Shown here piece after piece: positions 1-7,917 of a DNA stretch of 53,820 nt (within the stretch, counting starts at the first letter, position 1; the number at the start of each line of letters is the position of its first letter). This DNA comes from Roseomonas aerilata DSM 19363 (lineage in GTDB: Bacteria > Pseudomonadota > Alphaproteobacteria > Acetobacterales > Acetobacteraceae), in the NCBI RefSeq assembly GCF_000711725.1, contig NZ_JONP01000028.1:1-53820 (forward strand), given 5' to 3'. The notes beneath the pieces were generated by a model. The model did no database searches. It saw nothing but the letters and a program-made list of their open reading frames with translations, and was not told where the DNA came from. Position numbers and translations under genes: made by a program.

Positions 1-471
1 GGATGGTGTCGTGCTCGACATCCTGGTGCAGAGCCGACGCAGTGCCACAGCAGCCAAGCGGTTCTTCCGCAAGCTTCTGAAGGGGCTGCAGTACGTGCCC
101 CGTGTGATCGTAACCGACAAGCTGCGCAGCTATGCTGTGGCCAAGCGCGAGATCCTGCCGAGCGTGGAGCATCGGCAGAGCCGCTATCTCAACAACCGGG
201 CCGAGGTATCACACCAGCCGACACGACGACGAGAGCGGCAGATGCAGGGGTTCAAGTCAGCGCGCCACGCGCAGCGCTTCCTTTCCACGCATAGCCGGAT
301 CCACAACCGCTTCCAGCTTCGCCGCCACCGTTTGCCCGCCACTGAATACCGTACTGTTCGTGACGCCGCATTCGCCACATGGCAGGATGTGACCGGAGTT
401 GCATCCGCCGCGTGAGGCTACCACCAGCCGTGAGCTCTCGGCGTCGACGTCCTCGCCAACCTGACAACGCC
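1..471 (+). mobile_element. IS6-family element, right part, cut by window start
   Basis: The right end of an IS6-family insertion sequence. It contains the C-terminal part of the transposase and ends at 451-471 in a terminal repeat whose reverse complement begins GGCGTTGTCAGGTTG. The same 21 bases occur at 28152-28172 and 53569-53589. A 261-bp stretch (211-471) is repeated almost identically, inverted, at 28152-28412. The left half of the element lies outside the window. Confidence 0.85.
2..415 (+). CDS. IS6-family transposase, C-terminal part
   Basis: DDE-type transposase that moves an IS6/IS26-like element by a cointegrate mechanism. The frame is already open at the first bases, so the start lies outside the window. 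What remains is the second half of the catalytic domain: a VTDKLRSY segment carrying the second catalytic aspartate, then YLNNRAEVSHQPTRRRER, where the family has its catalytic glutamate, and a basic C-terminus. It aligns residue for residue with the complete transposase at 35933-36643, but the sequences differ, so they are different IS species. The Asn usually found after the glutamate is Val here. The first catalytic Asp and the helix-turn-helix region are not in view. Confidence 0.85.
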   Translation, partial: DGVVLDILVQSRRSATAAKRFFRKLLKGLQYVPRVIVTDKLRSYAVAKREILPSVEHRQSRYLNNRAEVSHQPTRRRERQMQGFKSARHAQRFLSTHSRIHNRFQLRRHRLPATEYRTVRDAAFATWQDVTGVASAA

Positions 472-511
472 GCCGGACTACATAACCGGCGGACCGCTTC
501 TAGGGGGCAGG

Positions 512-862
512 TCACTCGCGCCCGCGCAGCCGCCGCTCCCGGACATAGTCTTTCACGATGGTCTCGCCGCCCGCGAAGCCATGCTCCGCCTTGAGCCGCT
601 CGAAAATCCGCCATGCCGTGTGCCGCTGCTTGCCGGGGCGGCCCTGATCCTCCTCCAGGATCCGGTCGATCACCGGCCGCAGCGGGTCGAGCTTGGGACG
701 TACCGGTGGCTTGCTCCGCCGATACCCCGGCGGCACCGCAAACCGCAGCATCTTGGCCACCGTCTTGGCGTCGATGCCAAACACCCGCGCCGCCTGCCGC
801 TGGCTCATGCCATCCACATGGCAGGCACGCCGAACCCGCGCATAAAGATCCACGACCTTCAT
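512..862 (-). pseudogene. istA: IS21-family IstA transposase, N-terminal fragment
   Basis: First 116 codons of an IstA-type transposase, the DNA-recognition and strand-transfer protein of IS21 elements. The start MKVVDLYARVRRACHVDG and the helix-turn-helix stretch MSQRQAARVFGIDAKTVAKML are typical of the family, followed by the PPGYRR linker. IstA proteins are normally about 400-500 residues and carry an integrase core; here the frame stops after VRERRLRGRE, before any catalytic residue. About 40 bp separate the break from the IS6 end at 471. No istB gene is present. This is a dead remnant. Confidence 0.8.
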
Positions 863-1213
863 CCCCCAGGCCTTTCGTCAGAACCTCCGACGAAAAGCCC
901 ACCAGCGCTCCATTTTCGCGCCGCCGCCACAGCCAGACTACCCGGCCGCCTCCATGAGGGATTTTGTCTCCGCCGCTCTCAGCCAAGCGATGCACCAAAG
1001 CGGTTCCTCGGCAGGCGATTTCTTGGAACCTCTCGGTGCCGCTCGCTGCAGATGGCGCGGCACCTGTGGCAAACGGGCTACACGGTCATTCGCCAACCTA
1101 GCAACCGTCCTCAGGCGTGCCGGGAGCTGTTCCATGACCAAGTTTTCGAGTTTTCTTTCGCCGTCTGCCGGCTTAAGGCGGTTTGAGCATGCAATCACGG
1201 CTGGAGACATCGA
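863..1213. other. Gene-free stretch with probable IS21 left end
   Basis: No convincing coding sequence. Upstream of the istA start, at about 922-931, the minus strand begins TGTGGCGGCGGCGCG, which looks like the TG-ending terminal repeat expected of an IS21-family left end. The rest, about 932-1213, has no homology I recognise; it ends with the ribosome binding site of the lipoprotein gene. Confidence 0.35.
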
Positions 1214-1771
1214 GTGGCCCTGACTTTGTTGCCGCGCATGGTTTGGCTGGGAAGCTGCCTGGTCCTTGCTGCCTGCCAAGCACCAACTCCCCCACCTGAG
1301 CCGGCTGGGCAAAGCTTCATTCCGCCTACACCGCCTGCCGCGCGGGTTAGGCCATTGCCCGAGCCACGTCCGGTTGAGGGTGTCTGGAACTTCGAGAGGC
1401 GCGACGATCTCTGCGAGGCCAGGGCTTCGCACGCCACTGTGGTACTGAACGCCTCCGTCCGGAACGGACAGGTCAGCATATCGGTTCGCCCCAGCCGAGC
1501 CTCCCCCGTCCGCGCCGGGCAGTCCGCGCGACTGTCTCTCGCCGGAACTGTGGGCTCCTGGAACCTTCAGGGCAGAACGTCGAGGGGCGGAGGCGTGGAG
1601 TTTAGCGAACGCCTTGACGAAGCGAGCGCTAGCCGCCTGCAGGCGCTCGTCTCAGGAGGAACGCTCGAGGCAAAGGGCCCCGGTACCCAGTTGCCCCAGT
1701 TAAGACTGGCGCCGGCCGGGCAGCCGGGGGGAGACTGGTTTGAGTGCATCCGTCAACAACTGGTTCTCTAA
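1214..1771 (+). CDS. Putative lipoprotein of unknown function
   Basis: A 185-residue protein with a lipoprotein signal: a short hydrophobic stretch followed by the lipobox LVLAAC, lipidated at Cys21. A proline-rich linker (residues about 23-52) leads to a small globular region, so the mature protein is probably tethered to the outer or inner membrane facing the periplasm. The GTG start at 1214 is favoured because GGAG lies 7 bases upstream (1203-1206). The ATG at 1238 would leave only 12 residues before the lipobox. The linker is followed by a GVWNFERRDDLCEARA segment with a Cys that could pair with the Cys near the C-terminus. I do not recognise the family. It precedes the histidine kinase by 110 bp and may be co-transcribed. 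Confidence 0.65.
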   Translation: MALTLLPRMVWLGSCLVLAACQAPTPPPEPAGQSFIPPTPPAARVRPLPEPRPVEGVWNFERRDDLCEARASHATVVLNASVRNGQVSISVRPSRASPVRAGQSARLSLAGTVGSWNLQGRTSRGGGVEFSERLDEASASRLQALVSGGTLEAKGPGTQLPQLRLAPAGQPGGDWFECIRQQLVL

Positions 1772-1881
1772 TTGCTAGCCGATCCGGAATGTAACCGTCG
1801 GATAGAAAGGATGCGTTAACTAATTTCCGTTTGGCTCTTCCTCGGCGCATACGCGCGAACTGAGGGGGCAAGGAGTCAAGC

Positions 1882-4764
1882 ATGCCGTCCGCCGGACCGA
1901 TCACTGGAGGCCTCGTTAGAGCGGTGTTCCTTGGCGCCGCACTGCTCATCCCGCCGGCGCTGGCGACAGTCGTCTGGTCCGGATGGGAGCTAGACCGCCT
2001 AAGGGAGCACACCGAGGCCATGCTAGTCGCCGCTAACGCGGAGATCGGCGGGAGAGCGGACGAGCTCCTTAGGCGATTTGAGGCTACTACCGCCGGCCTG
2101 CGGCCTATGGACGTCGCCTCAGACACCATTACGCTGACCGCTAAGGTTCTCAGGTCCGAGCCGATGCTCGCGCCCGCTTCGGGACTGGTCATCGCGAGCG
2201 GCCGCGGTCGCGTGACTGCTTCCTCTTTTCCTCTCCCACCGAGTGACGTTGGGCCGACTTGGTGGTTCACCTCTGCCTTGAACCAGACTGGACAGGGTGC
2301 AGGGTTCACGGGCGTCGGCCCTGACCCGCGCCAAGCCGTGCCGTCCTACGGTTTAGTTCGGCGTCTCGCCGATGGGCAGGGCGGAACTGCGGGGATAGTT
2401 GCCACCTTCATCAGCACTGACGCAGCGGGCGGCTATCTCGTTCCTGCGTGGCTGCCATCGTGGACGGAGGCGCGTGTCGGCTCGGAAGCGGTGCGCGCCC
2501 CGAAGACACCCGAAGCAGCGACGCCGAGTGGCATCGAGGCCCTTCTAGCGAGACTGGCGACCCTGTCACGAGACCCAAGCGATGTTTCGGTTTCGGACTC
2601 AAGAGGTATGCTTAAGTGGTCGGTGATGCGGCCGGGTCACTCACTCGTCATGGAATTCGTCGACTCTGCAGTAGAGCGATCCGGCGACCTCGGAAAACTC
2701 TCTTCAGTCTGGATCACAGCTGTCCTTCTCTGCTGGGTAACGGCAAGGAAGAGGCCAAGTGCACGAGTTGCCATGAACGTTGAGAAGGACGACGTCTCGC
2801 GTAGGTTGACAGAAACAGAGGAGCGCCTCGCTACCGTTATCGAGCAGCGAGATAGGGTGCTTGCCGCGGTTGGTCATGACGTTCGCACCCCAATCAACAG
2901 CATTCTTGGAATATCGGCGGTCCTCCTGGACAGCGACCTGGAGGAGGCGCAGCGGCGATGGGTTCACAGAGTACGCGCCAGCTGCGAGGTTCTCATGGCC
3001 ATGCTGAACGGCATGCTGGAGGCAGCGAGTGCGGAGGTCGACGGACGAGAGACACAGATGAGTTCTGTCGACGTTAGCGATCTCGTGTCTGAGGTCGCGG
3101 AGGTGTTCCGCCCGGGTGCAAACGACAAAGGGCTTGATTTTGAGGTCTCCATCTCGGACGCCGCGGGTGGTTCTTGGCGCACCGACCCGAGCCGCCTCCG
3201 TCAGATGCTGTTCAACCTCGTCGGAAATGCGGTCAAGTTTACTGACCATGGAGCGATCAAAGTGGGCCTCTCCACGCGGGGTGTCGGCCCTGCGGAGCAG
3301 CTCGTACTTTCAGTATCGGACACCGGACCTGGCATTAGCGACAACGAGCGGTCCACGATCTTTGAACGCTTCCAGCGCGGTCGGAGCGAAGTCGCTGCTG
3401 GACGCGAAGGAGTTGGCCTCGGCTTGGCGCTCTGCCGCGAGATTTCGGACCTGCTCCAAGGCGAGCTTGCCTTGGAGAGTATGGTAGGAGCTGGTTGCAC
3501 CTTTACTTTTTCTTTCGGCGCGCAACGCGTCGCGGAAGTCCGCCGTGCGCAGACCATGATGATGGGTCGCTCAGCGCTGGTTGTTGGCCTCTCCGAAGTT
3601 ATGCGGAGGCGCGTTGTAGGCTACCTGGAGCGGCTGGGCTTCACCGTCGATGCAGCCGGCGACGGCTTCCTCGGGCTCGGTCTCGCGGAGCGTGCAGCGC
3701 ACGAACATGGGGCAATGGACCTCGTTGTTCTCGATGCGGCGCTGACGGGACTTCCCGCAGACGCATTTCTCACCCGCTTGCGCTCCGGCCGGACACTCGG
3801 CCGGGCGAGAGTTGTGCTGGTCGCGCAGGGCGAGATGCCGGCCGGGGCGGAGGGGCAGGCGGATGCAACTGTGCCCCACCCCGTCGAGGAGCGCGACCTA
3901 TCACGGATTGTTAGCGGCTTCTTCGAAGGTGAGTCACCCTTCCATGCCCTCGACACGAAGGCTCCGGCCTCGCCAGAGGCTAGGATACTCGTCGCTGAGG
4001 ATAACAAGATTAACCAGGTTCTGTTTGTTGATGTCCTCGGGCGCGCCGGGTTCTCGGCCTTCGGTGCGAACAATGGAGAGGAGGCGATCCAGTCCGCCGA
4101 GCGTGGAGGCTTTGACGTGATTCTCATGGACGTCCAAATGCCCGTGCTTGGAGGCATTGAAGCGATCCGGCGCATCCGGTCTGGCCAGGGGCCGAATGCA
4201 CACGTCCCGATCATAGCTCTCACGGCGCACACTGGAGCAACGGTTCGGCGCGAATGCCTCGAAGCCGGGGCCATGATCGTCCTCCACAAGCCAGTAGATC
4301 TGGCACGTCTGGCTGGCCAAATTCGCGAGGTGATCGCTAGCGATCGGCTGTCGGAGATCGGTACCGAGCCGAATAGCGATGGTTTTGAAGAGATCGAGAT
4401 CGAGTGGCTTGACGTTCTAGTTGCTGAGGCCGGTGCAGCTCGAGCGCGTGCGTGCGTTGATGCTTTCCTTGTCGAGGGTGGAACGCGCATCAGGCGCCTC
4501 GGCGAACTGGTTGAGGTCTCCGAATGGGCTGCGGTTGCTCGGGCCTCACACGACTTCAAAGGTCTTGCCGGTACGCTTGGAGCCGCTCGTCTGGTTGAAA
4601 GACTGGACGAGCTTGAGAGCGCCGCGACCGCCGGCGCGCGGGAGGTTGCGGCCGCCACGTTTACTCTAACTGATGCCGCTTGGCGGCGCGTCTCACCCTG
4701 CCTGAGAGGCAGCTTGGAACAAGCCATAGCGCGCAAATCCAACCTCGGCCGGCGTGCTGCATAA
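1882..4764 (+). CDS. Hybrid sensor histidine kinase (HisKA-HATPase-REC-REC-HPt)
   Basis: A 960-residue membrane sensor kinase with an internal phosphorelay. One transmembrane helix is near residues 12-33 and a second near 273-288, with a periplasmic sensor region between them. A short coiled coil (300-325) leads to HisKA with phospho-acceptor His332 in GHDVRTPINSILG. The ATPase domain has the N-box (LFNLVGNAVKFTD, about 443), G1 (SDTGPGIS, about 479) and G2 (GVGLGLALCREI, about 510). A first receiver (about 563-650) is degenerate around Asp618. A second receiver (701-815) is canonical, with acceptor Asp750 in ILMDVQMP. An HPt-like helix bundle follows, with His890 in SHDFKGLAGTLG. AAGGAG lies 7 bases before the ATG. 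No separate response regulator is adjacent, so the output is unknown. Confidence 0.9.
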   Translation: MPSAGPITGGLVRAVFLGAALLIPPALATVVWSGWELDRLREHTEAMLVAANAEIGGRADELLRRFEATTAGLRPMDVASDTITLTAKVLRSEPMLAPASGLVIASGRGRVTASSFPLPPSDVGPTWWFTSALNQTGQGAGFTGVGPDPRQAVPSYGLVRRLADGQGGTAGIVATFISTDAAGGYLVPAWLPSWTEARVGSEAVRAPKTPEAATPSGIEALLARLATLSRDPSDVSVSDSRGMLKWSVMRPGHSLVMEFVDSAVERSGDLGKLSSVWITAVLLCWVTARKRPSARVAMNVEKDDVSRRLTETEERLATVIEQRDRVLAAVGHDVRTPINSILGISAVLLDSDLEEAQRRWVHRVRASCEVLMAMLNGMLEAASAEVDGRETQMSSVDVSDLVSEVAEVFRPGANDKGLDFEVSISDAAGGSWRTDPSRLRQMLFNLVGNAVKFTDHGAIKVGLSTRGVGPAEQLVLSVSDTGPGISDNERSTIFERFQRGRSEVAAGREGVGLGLALCREISDLLQGELALESMVGAGCTFTFSFGAQRVAEVRRAQTMMMGRSALVVGLSEVMRRRVVGYLERLGFTVDAAGDGFLGLGLAERAAHEHGAMDLVVLDAALTGLPADAFLTRLRSGRTLGRARVVLVAQGEMPAGAEGQADATVPHPVEERDLSRIVSGFFEGESPFHALDTKAPASPEARILVAEDNKINQVLFVDVLGRAGFSAFGANNGEEAIQSAERGGFDVILMDVQMPVLGGIEAIRRIRSGQGPNAHVPIIALTAHTGATVRRECLEAGAMIVLHKPVDLARLAGQIREVIASDRLSEIGTEPNSDGFEEIEIEWLDVLVAEAGAARARACVDAFLVEGGTRIRRLGELVEVSEWAAVARASHDFKGLAGTLGAARLVERLDELESAATAGAREVAAATFTLTDAAWRRVSPCLRGSLEQAIARKSNLGRRAA

Positions 4765-4797
4765 CTTTGGCTCGACTTTGAGCATCCGGGCCGGGAA

Positions 4798-4831
4798 GAG
4801 GCGGCGCCTGGGTAAGCCAGGGCCGCTTCTC
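4798..4831 (+). terminator. Possible terminator hairpin after the kinase gene
   Basis: A GC-rich imperfect hairpin: left arm GAGGCGGCGCCTGG, loop GTAAG, right arm CCAGGGCCGCTTCTC. It starts 34 bp after the kinase stop. There is no T tract behind it, so intrinsic termination is uncertain. Confidence 0.35.
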
Positions 4832-5043
4832 CCCTTGGCCAATGGATCGACGGGGTCATGCGGCTGCCGTCAATAAAGTTCGCGTCCCTGTTCGACGGTA
4901 TCAACTGGACACGGAGGGAAGACACGAAACGAATTCTCCGGCCACCCGCGGCCGCCCAGACTCCTCGCCGATGAGCCCCGTCGGCGTCGACTTACAGAGC
5001 CTGCTAGAGCATCTGCTGGACAAGCGTTACGAAGGCTTGCCGA

Positions 5044-6264
5044 CTATAGCCCTACTCGCGCCGCCGCGTTGTCTACGAAGAGTGACCCGCGCCGGATGTA
5101 GCCCCGCAGCACTGGCAGTGACTTATGCCGGCTCTGGTTCTTGATGTGCCGCTCGGCTACCCCTTCGCGGGCCGCCGTCGTGATGAAGCCCGATCGTAGG
5201 GAGTGGCCGGCAAAGGTTGTGGGGTCATAGCCGGCCGCGGCCACCGTCTCCTTCACCACCCGCGCCACGTCCCGGTCAGAGAGGCGGGTCCCCGTCGCTC
5301 GGCCGTGCCGCGTGACCGACACGAACGCGGGCCCGGCCTGGATTCCCGCCGCCCCCAGCCAGGCGTGCAGCGTCAGGACCGGGCACGTCCTCTCCGACCG
5401 ACCAAAGGGAATGGCGATCTCGACGCCGCGGCCGTCCTGGTCCGTCTTCGCGCGGCGAAGGGTGAGGATCAGCCCCTCGGCCATGAAGGCGACATCGGCC
5501 ACGTCCAGCGCCACCAACTCTGACCGGCGCAGCGCCGCGGCAAAGCCGACCAGCAGCAGAGCGCGGTCGCGCAGGGCCCGCGGCCCGGGCCGTTGCACCG
5601 GGGCGGCTACGGCATCGCGGATCACGTCGGCGACGGCGGCGTCCTTCTTGGCGGGCGCGGTACCGTGAGTGCGGCGGATGCCCTTCATCGTCTCACGGAT
5701 GGCAGGGTGCCCGGTGTCCAACCGATGGCCGGCGAGGCGGTGCGCTTGGCCGATCGCAACGAGGCGCATGGAGAGACTGGCCGCCTTGTGGGTGCTGGCC
5801 CGCGCGACGAGGAAGGTGCCCACCGTCTCAGGGGAGGCAGGCAGGGGAGGGTGCCCGGCTGCGTCGCACCAAGTGGCGAAATCCGACCACGCGGCTCCAT
5901 AGGCGCGACGGGTGTTCAGGGCAGAGGCCTCAAGCGCGTAGGCGCGCGCCTCGGCCGAGAGGGTGGGGGCCACGCCGGCATCGTGGCGGCGGTGGAGATA
6001 ACCTCGGAACCCACGACAGAATCCTTCATCGTCAGAAGAGGCGGCCTTGCCGCGGGTCAACGATCGGGCCGCGCGGGCGGCGCCCTGCGGCTTGTGCCGG
6101 CAGCTCTGGGACCGATTAGGCAGGGGACGGCGGTGGTGCCTCCTCAGGCGCTGGCTCGGCTTGGCGCATGCCTTCCCAGCGCGTCGCCTTGGCCCGCCGG
6201 GCTTCGGCGTAAGCGGCCTGCTTGCGCTCCTGTTCGGCGAGCCATGCGGCGCTGACCGGCACAC
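5044..6264 (-). CDS. Tyrosine site-specific recombinase
   Basis: XerC/D-like tyrosine recombinase. After a basic, low-complexity leader comes a SAM-like core-binding domain (TRRAYGAAWSDFATWC) and a catalytic domain with all the expected motifs: Arg in AALRRSELVAL, HSLRSG (His-x-x-Arg), SRHKS (second His) and a tyrosine in LRGYIRR. It should cut and rejoin DNA at a short inverted-repeat site. The longest frame starts at 6264, but the first 97 residues do not look like a recombinase. A GTG at 5973, just before APTLSAEARAYALEASALNTRRAY, gives a more typical 309-residue protein. It is divergent from the second recombinase at 6590, with an inverted repeat between them. What it excises or resolves is not visible. 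Confidence 0.85.
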   Translation of the reverse strand: MCRSAPHGSPNRSASRPLTPKPGGPRRRAGKACAKPSQRLRRHHRRPLPNRSQSCRHKPQGAARAARSLTRGKAASSDDEGFCRGFRGYLHRRHDAGVAPTLSAEARAYALEASALNTRRAYGAAWSDFATWCDAAGHPPLPASPETVGTFLVARASTHKAASLSMRLVAIGQAHRLAGHRLDTGHPAIRETMKGIRRTHGTAPAKKDAAVADVIRDAVAAPVQRPGPRALRDRALLLVGFAAALRRSELVALDVADVAFMAEGLILTLRRAKTDQDGRGVEIAIPFGRSERTCPVLTLHAWLGAAGIQAGPAFVSVTRHGRATGTRLSDRDVARVVKETVAAAGYDPTTFAGHSLRSGFITTAAREGVAERHIKNQSRHKSLPVLRGYIRRGSLFVDNAAARVGL

Positions 6265-6346
6265 GGGCAGGGGGATCGGGCCGGTCCATTGGGGAGGGTT
6301 TCTGGGTGAGAACCCCCACGCGGTCCAGTGTCCGATAATCCATCAT
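6116..6346 (-). CDS. Small hypothetical protein upstream of the recombinase
   Basis: A 76-residue open frame beginning MMDYRTLDRVG, rich in Ala, Arg, Glu and Pro, with a probable helix (AAWLAEQERKQAAYAEARRAK). I do not recognise it. Its start codon lies inside the inverted repeat at 6328-6356. If the recombinase starts at 5973 the two genes do not overlap and this one could be the first gene of the unit. It may also be a chance open frame, since GC-rich DNA produces many. Confidence 0.35.
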   Translation of the reverse strand: MMDYRTLDRVGVLTQKPSPMDRPDPPARVPVSAAWLAEQERKQAAYAEARRAKATRWEGMRQAEPAPEEAPPPSPA

Positions 6347-6356
6347 TGTCGGACAC
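6328..6356. repeat. Inverted repeat between divergent recombinase genes
   Basis: Two 12-bp arms, GTGTCCGATAAT and ATTGTCGGACAC, match at 11 of 12 positions when one is inverted. They are separated by the 5-bp spacer CCATC. The size and form suit either a tyrosine-recombinase core site or a dimeric repressor operator. It lies between the starts of the two divergent recombinases. Confidence 0.6.
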
Positions 6357-6589
6357 CAGAGATATAGAGCCGGGATCCTAACAGCCTATTATCGTGCCCA
6401 TGGGGCGGGGAGGGGTCGGTTGCCACACATGGGCCCGCGCGGGCACACTGAGGCGAGCCGGAACGGCAGCGCGGGGGCGCTCGCCAGGATGGCTGGAGCA
6501 GGGCAGGGGAGTGGGGCTCTGGTGGGGACCGCGTGGAGATCGTCCGCAACCGCGGGGCTTTCCGTGCCTCCGCCGGCGAGGAGCGCGGC

Positions 6590-7639
6590 GTGACAGAGCG
6601 CCCAGGATCGAGCCCGCCAGCCGTTCCCTCGGCGGTGGTGCGCCTGGCAGCCGGTGCTGTCCCGGCGGAGGCGCTGGCGGTGCTGGCGGTGCTGGCGGTG
6701 CTGGCGGGTCCGGTGGGCGAGGCGGTGGCGCGGGCGGCGGGCTATGCGGGGCGGGCGCTGTCGGAGAACACAAGGCGCGCCTACGCGTCGGACTGGCGCG
6801 CCTTCTGCGGGTGGTGCGAGGCGGGCGGGGTGGTCGCCCTGCCGGCCGCGCCCGTGGTGATCGCCGGCCACCTGGCGAGCCTGGCCGCCACGCTCGGCCG
6901 CAGCGGCCTGCGCCGTCGGCTCGCGGCCATCGCCCATCACCACCGTCAGGCCGGGCACCTTTGGGAGACGCGCCAACCAGCGATCAGCGCGACGATGCGC
7001 GGCATCCTCGCGACTCACGGCAAGCCCGCCCGTCCCGCCGCGGCGCTCACCTCGGCCGAGGTCAAGCGCCTGCTGGCCAGCTGTGGCACGGACGTGGCCG
7101 GGCTCAGGGACAGGGCGCTGCTGCTGGTGGGGTTTGCCGGCGCACTGCGGCGCTCCGAGCTGGTGGGGATTGACCGCGAGCACCTGCGCTTCACCTCGGA
7201 GGGCATGACGGTGCTGATCCCTCGCTCCAAGCGCGACCAGGAGGGGGAGGGAGCCTCGATCGGCGTCCCGCGCGGGCTGAACCCGCTCTCCTGCCCGGTG
7301 CGGGCGGTGGAGGCTTGGCTGAAGCGGAGCCGGATCGAGTGGGGACCGGTGTTCCGCCGCGTGAGCGCGGGCGGCTCGCTGGAGGACCGGCTGACCCCGC
7401 AAGGGGTTTGGCGGATCCTCCGGCGTCGGGCGGAGATGGCAAACCTGGTGGTGGACGAGCGCGAGCGGCTCTCGCCGCACGGGCTGCAGGCCGGGTTCAT
7501 CACCGAGGCCTACCTCAAGGGCGCGCTCGACGAGCAGGTGATGCACCACACGCGGCAGAAGAGTATCGCCACAACCCAGGGCTACCGCCGCCGGGCCAAG
7601 ATCACCCTGGACAGCCCGGCGCGGCTGCTCGACCTTTGA
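6590..7639 (+). CDS. Tyrosine recombinase with altered catalytic residues
   Basis: A 349-residue member of the same recombinase group as 5044-6264. The GTG at 6590 is preferred over the GTG at 6533 because GAGGAG lies 6 bases upstream. Numbered from 6533, the core-binding domain is about 65-165 and the catalytic Arg206 is in ALRRSEL. The usual His-x-x-Arg reads HGLQ (His316, Gln319), and the second His position reads TRQKS (Gln342). The nucleophile Tyr351 in QGYRRR is kept. Two of the residues that activate the scissile phosphate are therefore Gln, and activity may be reduced or dependent on a partner. A repeated Ala-Val-Leu stretch near the N-terminus is encoded by a 9-bp tandem repeat. Confidence 0.85.
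   Translation: MTERPGSSPPAVPSAVVRLAAGAVPAEALAVLAVLAVLAGPVGEAVARAAGYAGRALSENTRRAYASDWRAFCGWCEAGGVVALPAAPVVIAGHLASLAATLGRSGLRRRLAAIAHHHRQAGHLWETRQPAISATMRGILATHGKPARPAAALTSAEVKRLLASCGTDVAGLRDRALLLVGFAGALRRSELVGIDREHLRFTSEGMTVLIPRSKRDQEGEGASIGVPRGLNPLSCPVRAVEAWLKRSRIEWGPVFRRVSAGGSLEDRLTPQGVWRILRRRAEMANLVVDERERLSPHGLQAGFITEAYLKGALDEQVMHHTRQKSIATTQGYRRRAKITLDSPARLLDL
6673..6708 (+). repeat. 9-bp tandem repeat inside recombinase gene
   Basis: The unit GCTGGCGGT occurs three times in a row, followed by one variant copy (GCTGGCGGG). It encodes an Ala-Val-Leu run in the N-terminal region. The unit is a multiple of three, so copy-number change keeps the frame. Confidence 0.8.
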
Positions 7640-7694
7640 GCCCGGGGCCGGGAGGGGAGGGTGCGGGACGCGCCTCTTTGCGGTGGCCAGCGTG

Positions 7695-7889
7695 TCAGCG
7701 GTTAAGCACGCGGCGGCCGGCCTCGTACGCGGCCTCGGCGCCCGCAAAGCCGGCCGGCGAGCGGGCCACCAGGGTCGAGCCCTTCCAGATGGACCAGCGC
7801 CAGGTGTTGCGGCCGGAGCCCTCCCGGCTGATGCGGATCTCCTTCGTCTCGGGGGCTTCGTGCGAGGAATGGAGCGGCTTTGTCAGCAT
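7695..7889 (-). CDS. Small conserved-looking hypothetical protein
   Basis: A 64-residue protein, MLTKPLHSSHEAPETKEIRI..., with the segment RNTWRWSIWKGSTLVARSPAG followed by a helix (EAAYEAGRRVL). This is a compact strand-rich core plus helix, as in small single-domain proteins. AGGA lies 7 bases before the ATG, supporting translation. It is divergent from 7918 and close to the recombinase/scpA group. No function can be assigned. Confidence 0.5.
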   Translation of the reverse strand: MLTKPLHSSHEAPETKEIRISREGSGRNTWRWSIWKGSTLVARSPAGFAGAEAAYEAGRRVLNR

Positions 7890-7917
7890 GGCCGCGTCCT
7901 AGGAGCAGCGGCAGAGG

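Noticed and set aside
3621..4925. 434-codon minus-strand frame inside the histidine kinase
   Set aside because: Ser/Arg/Pro-rich shadow of a gene with all kinase motifs on the plus strand.
4842..5144. 100-codon plus-strand ORF after the kinase
   Set aside because: No ribosome binding site or recognisable fold, and its end runs antisense into the recombinase gene.
6389..7747. 452-codon minus-strand frame
   Set aside because: Shadow of the plus-strand tyrosine recombinase; composition is Arg/His/Pro-rich with no domain.
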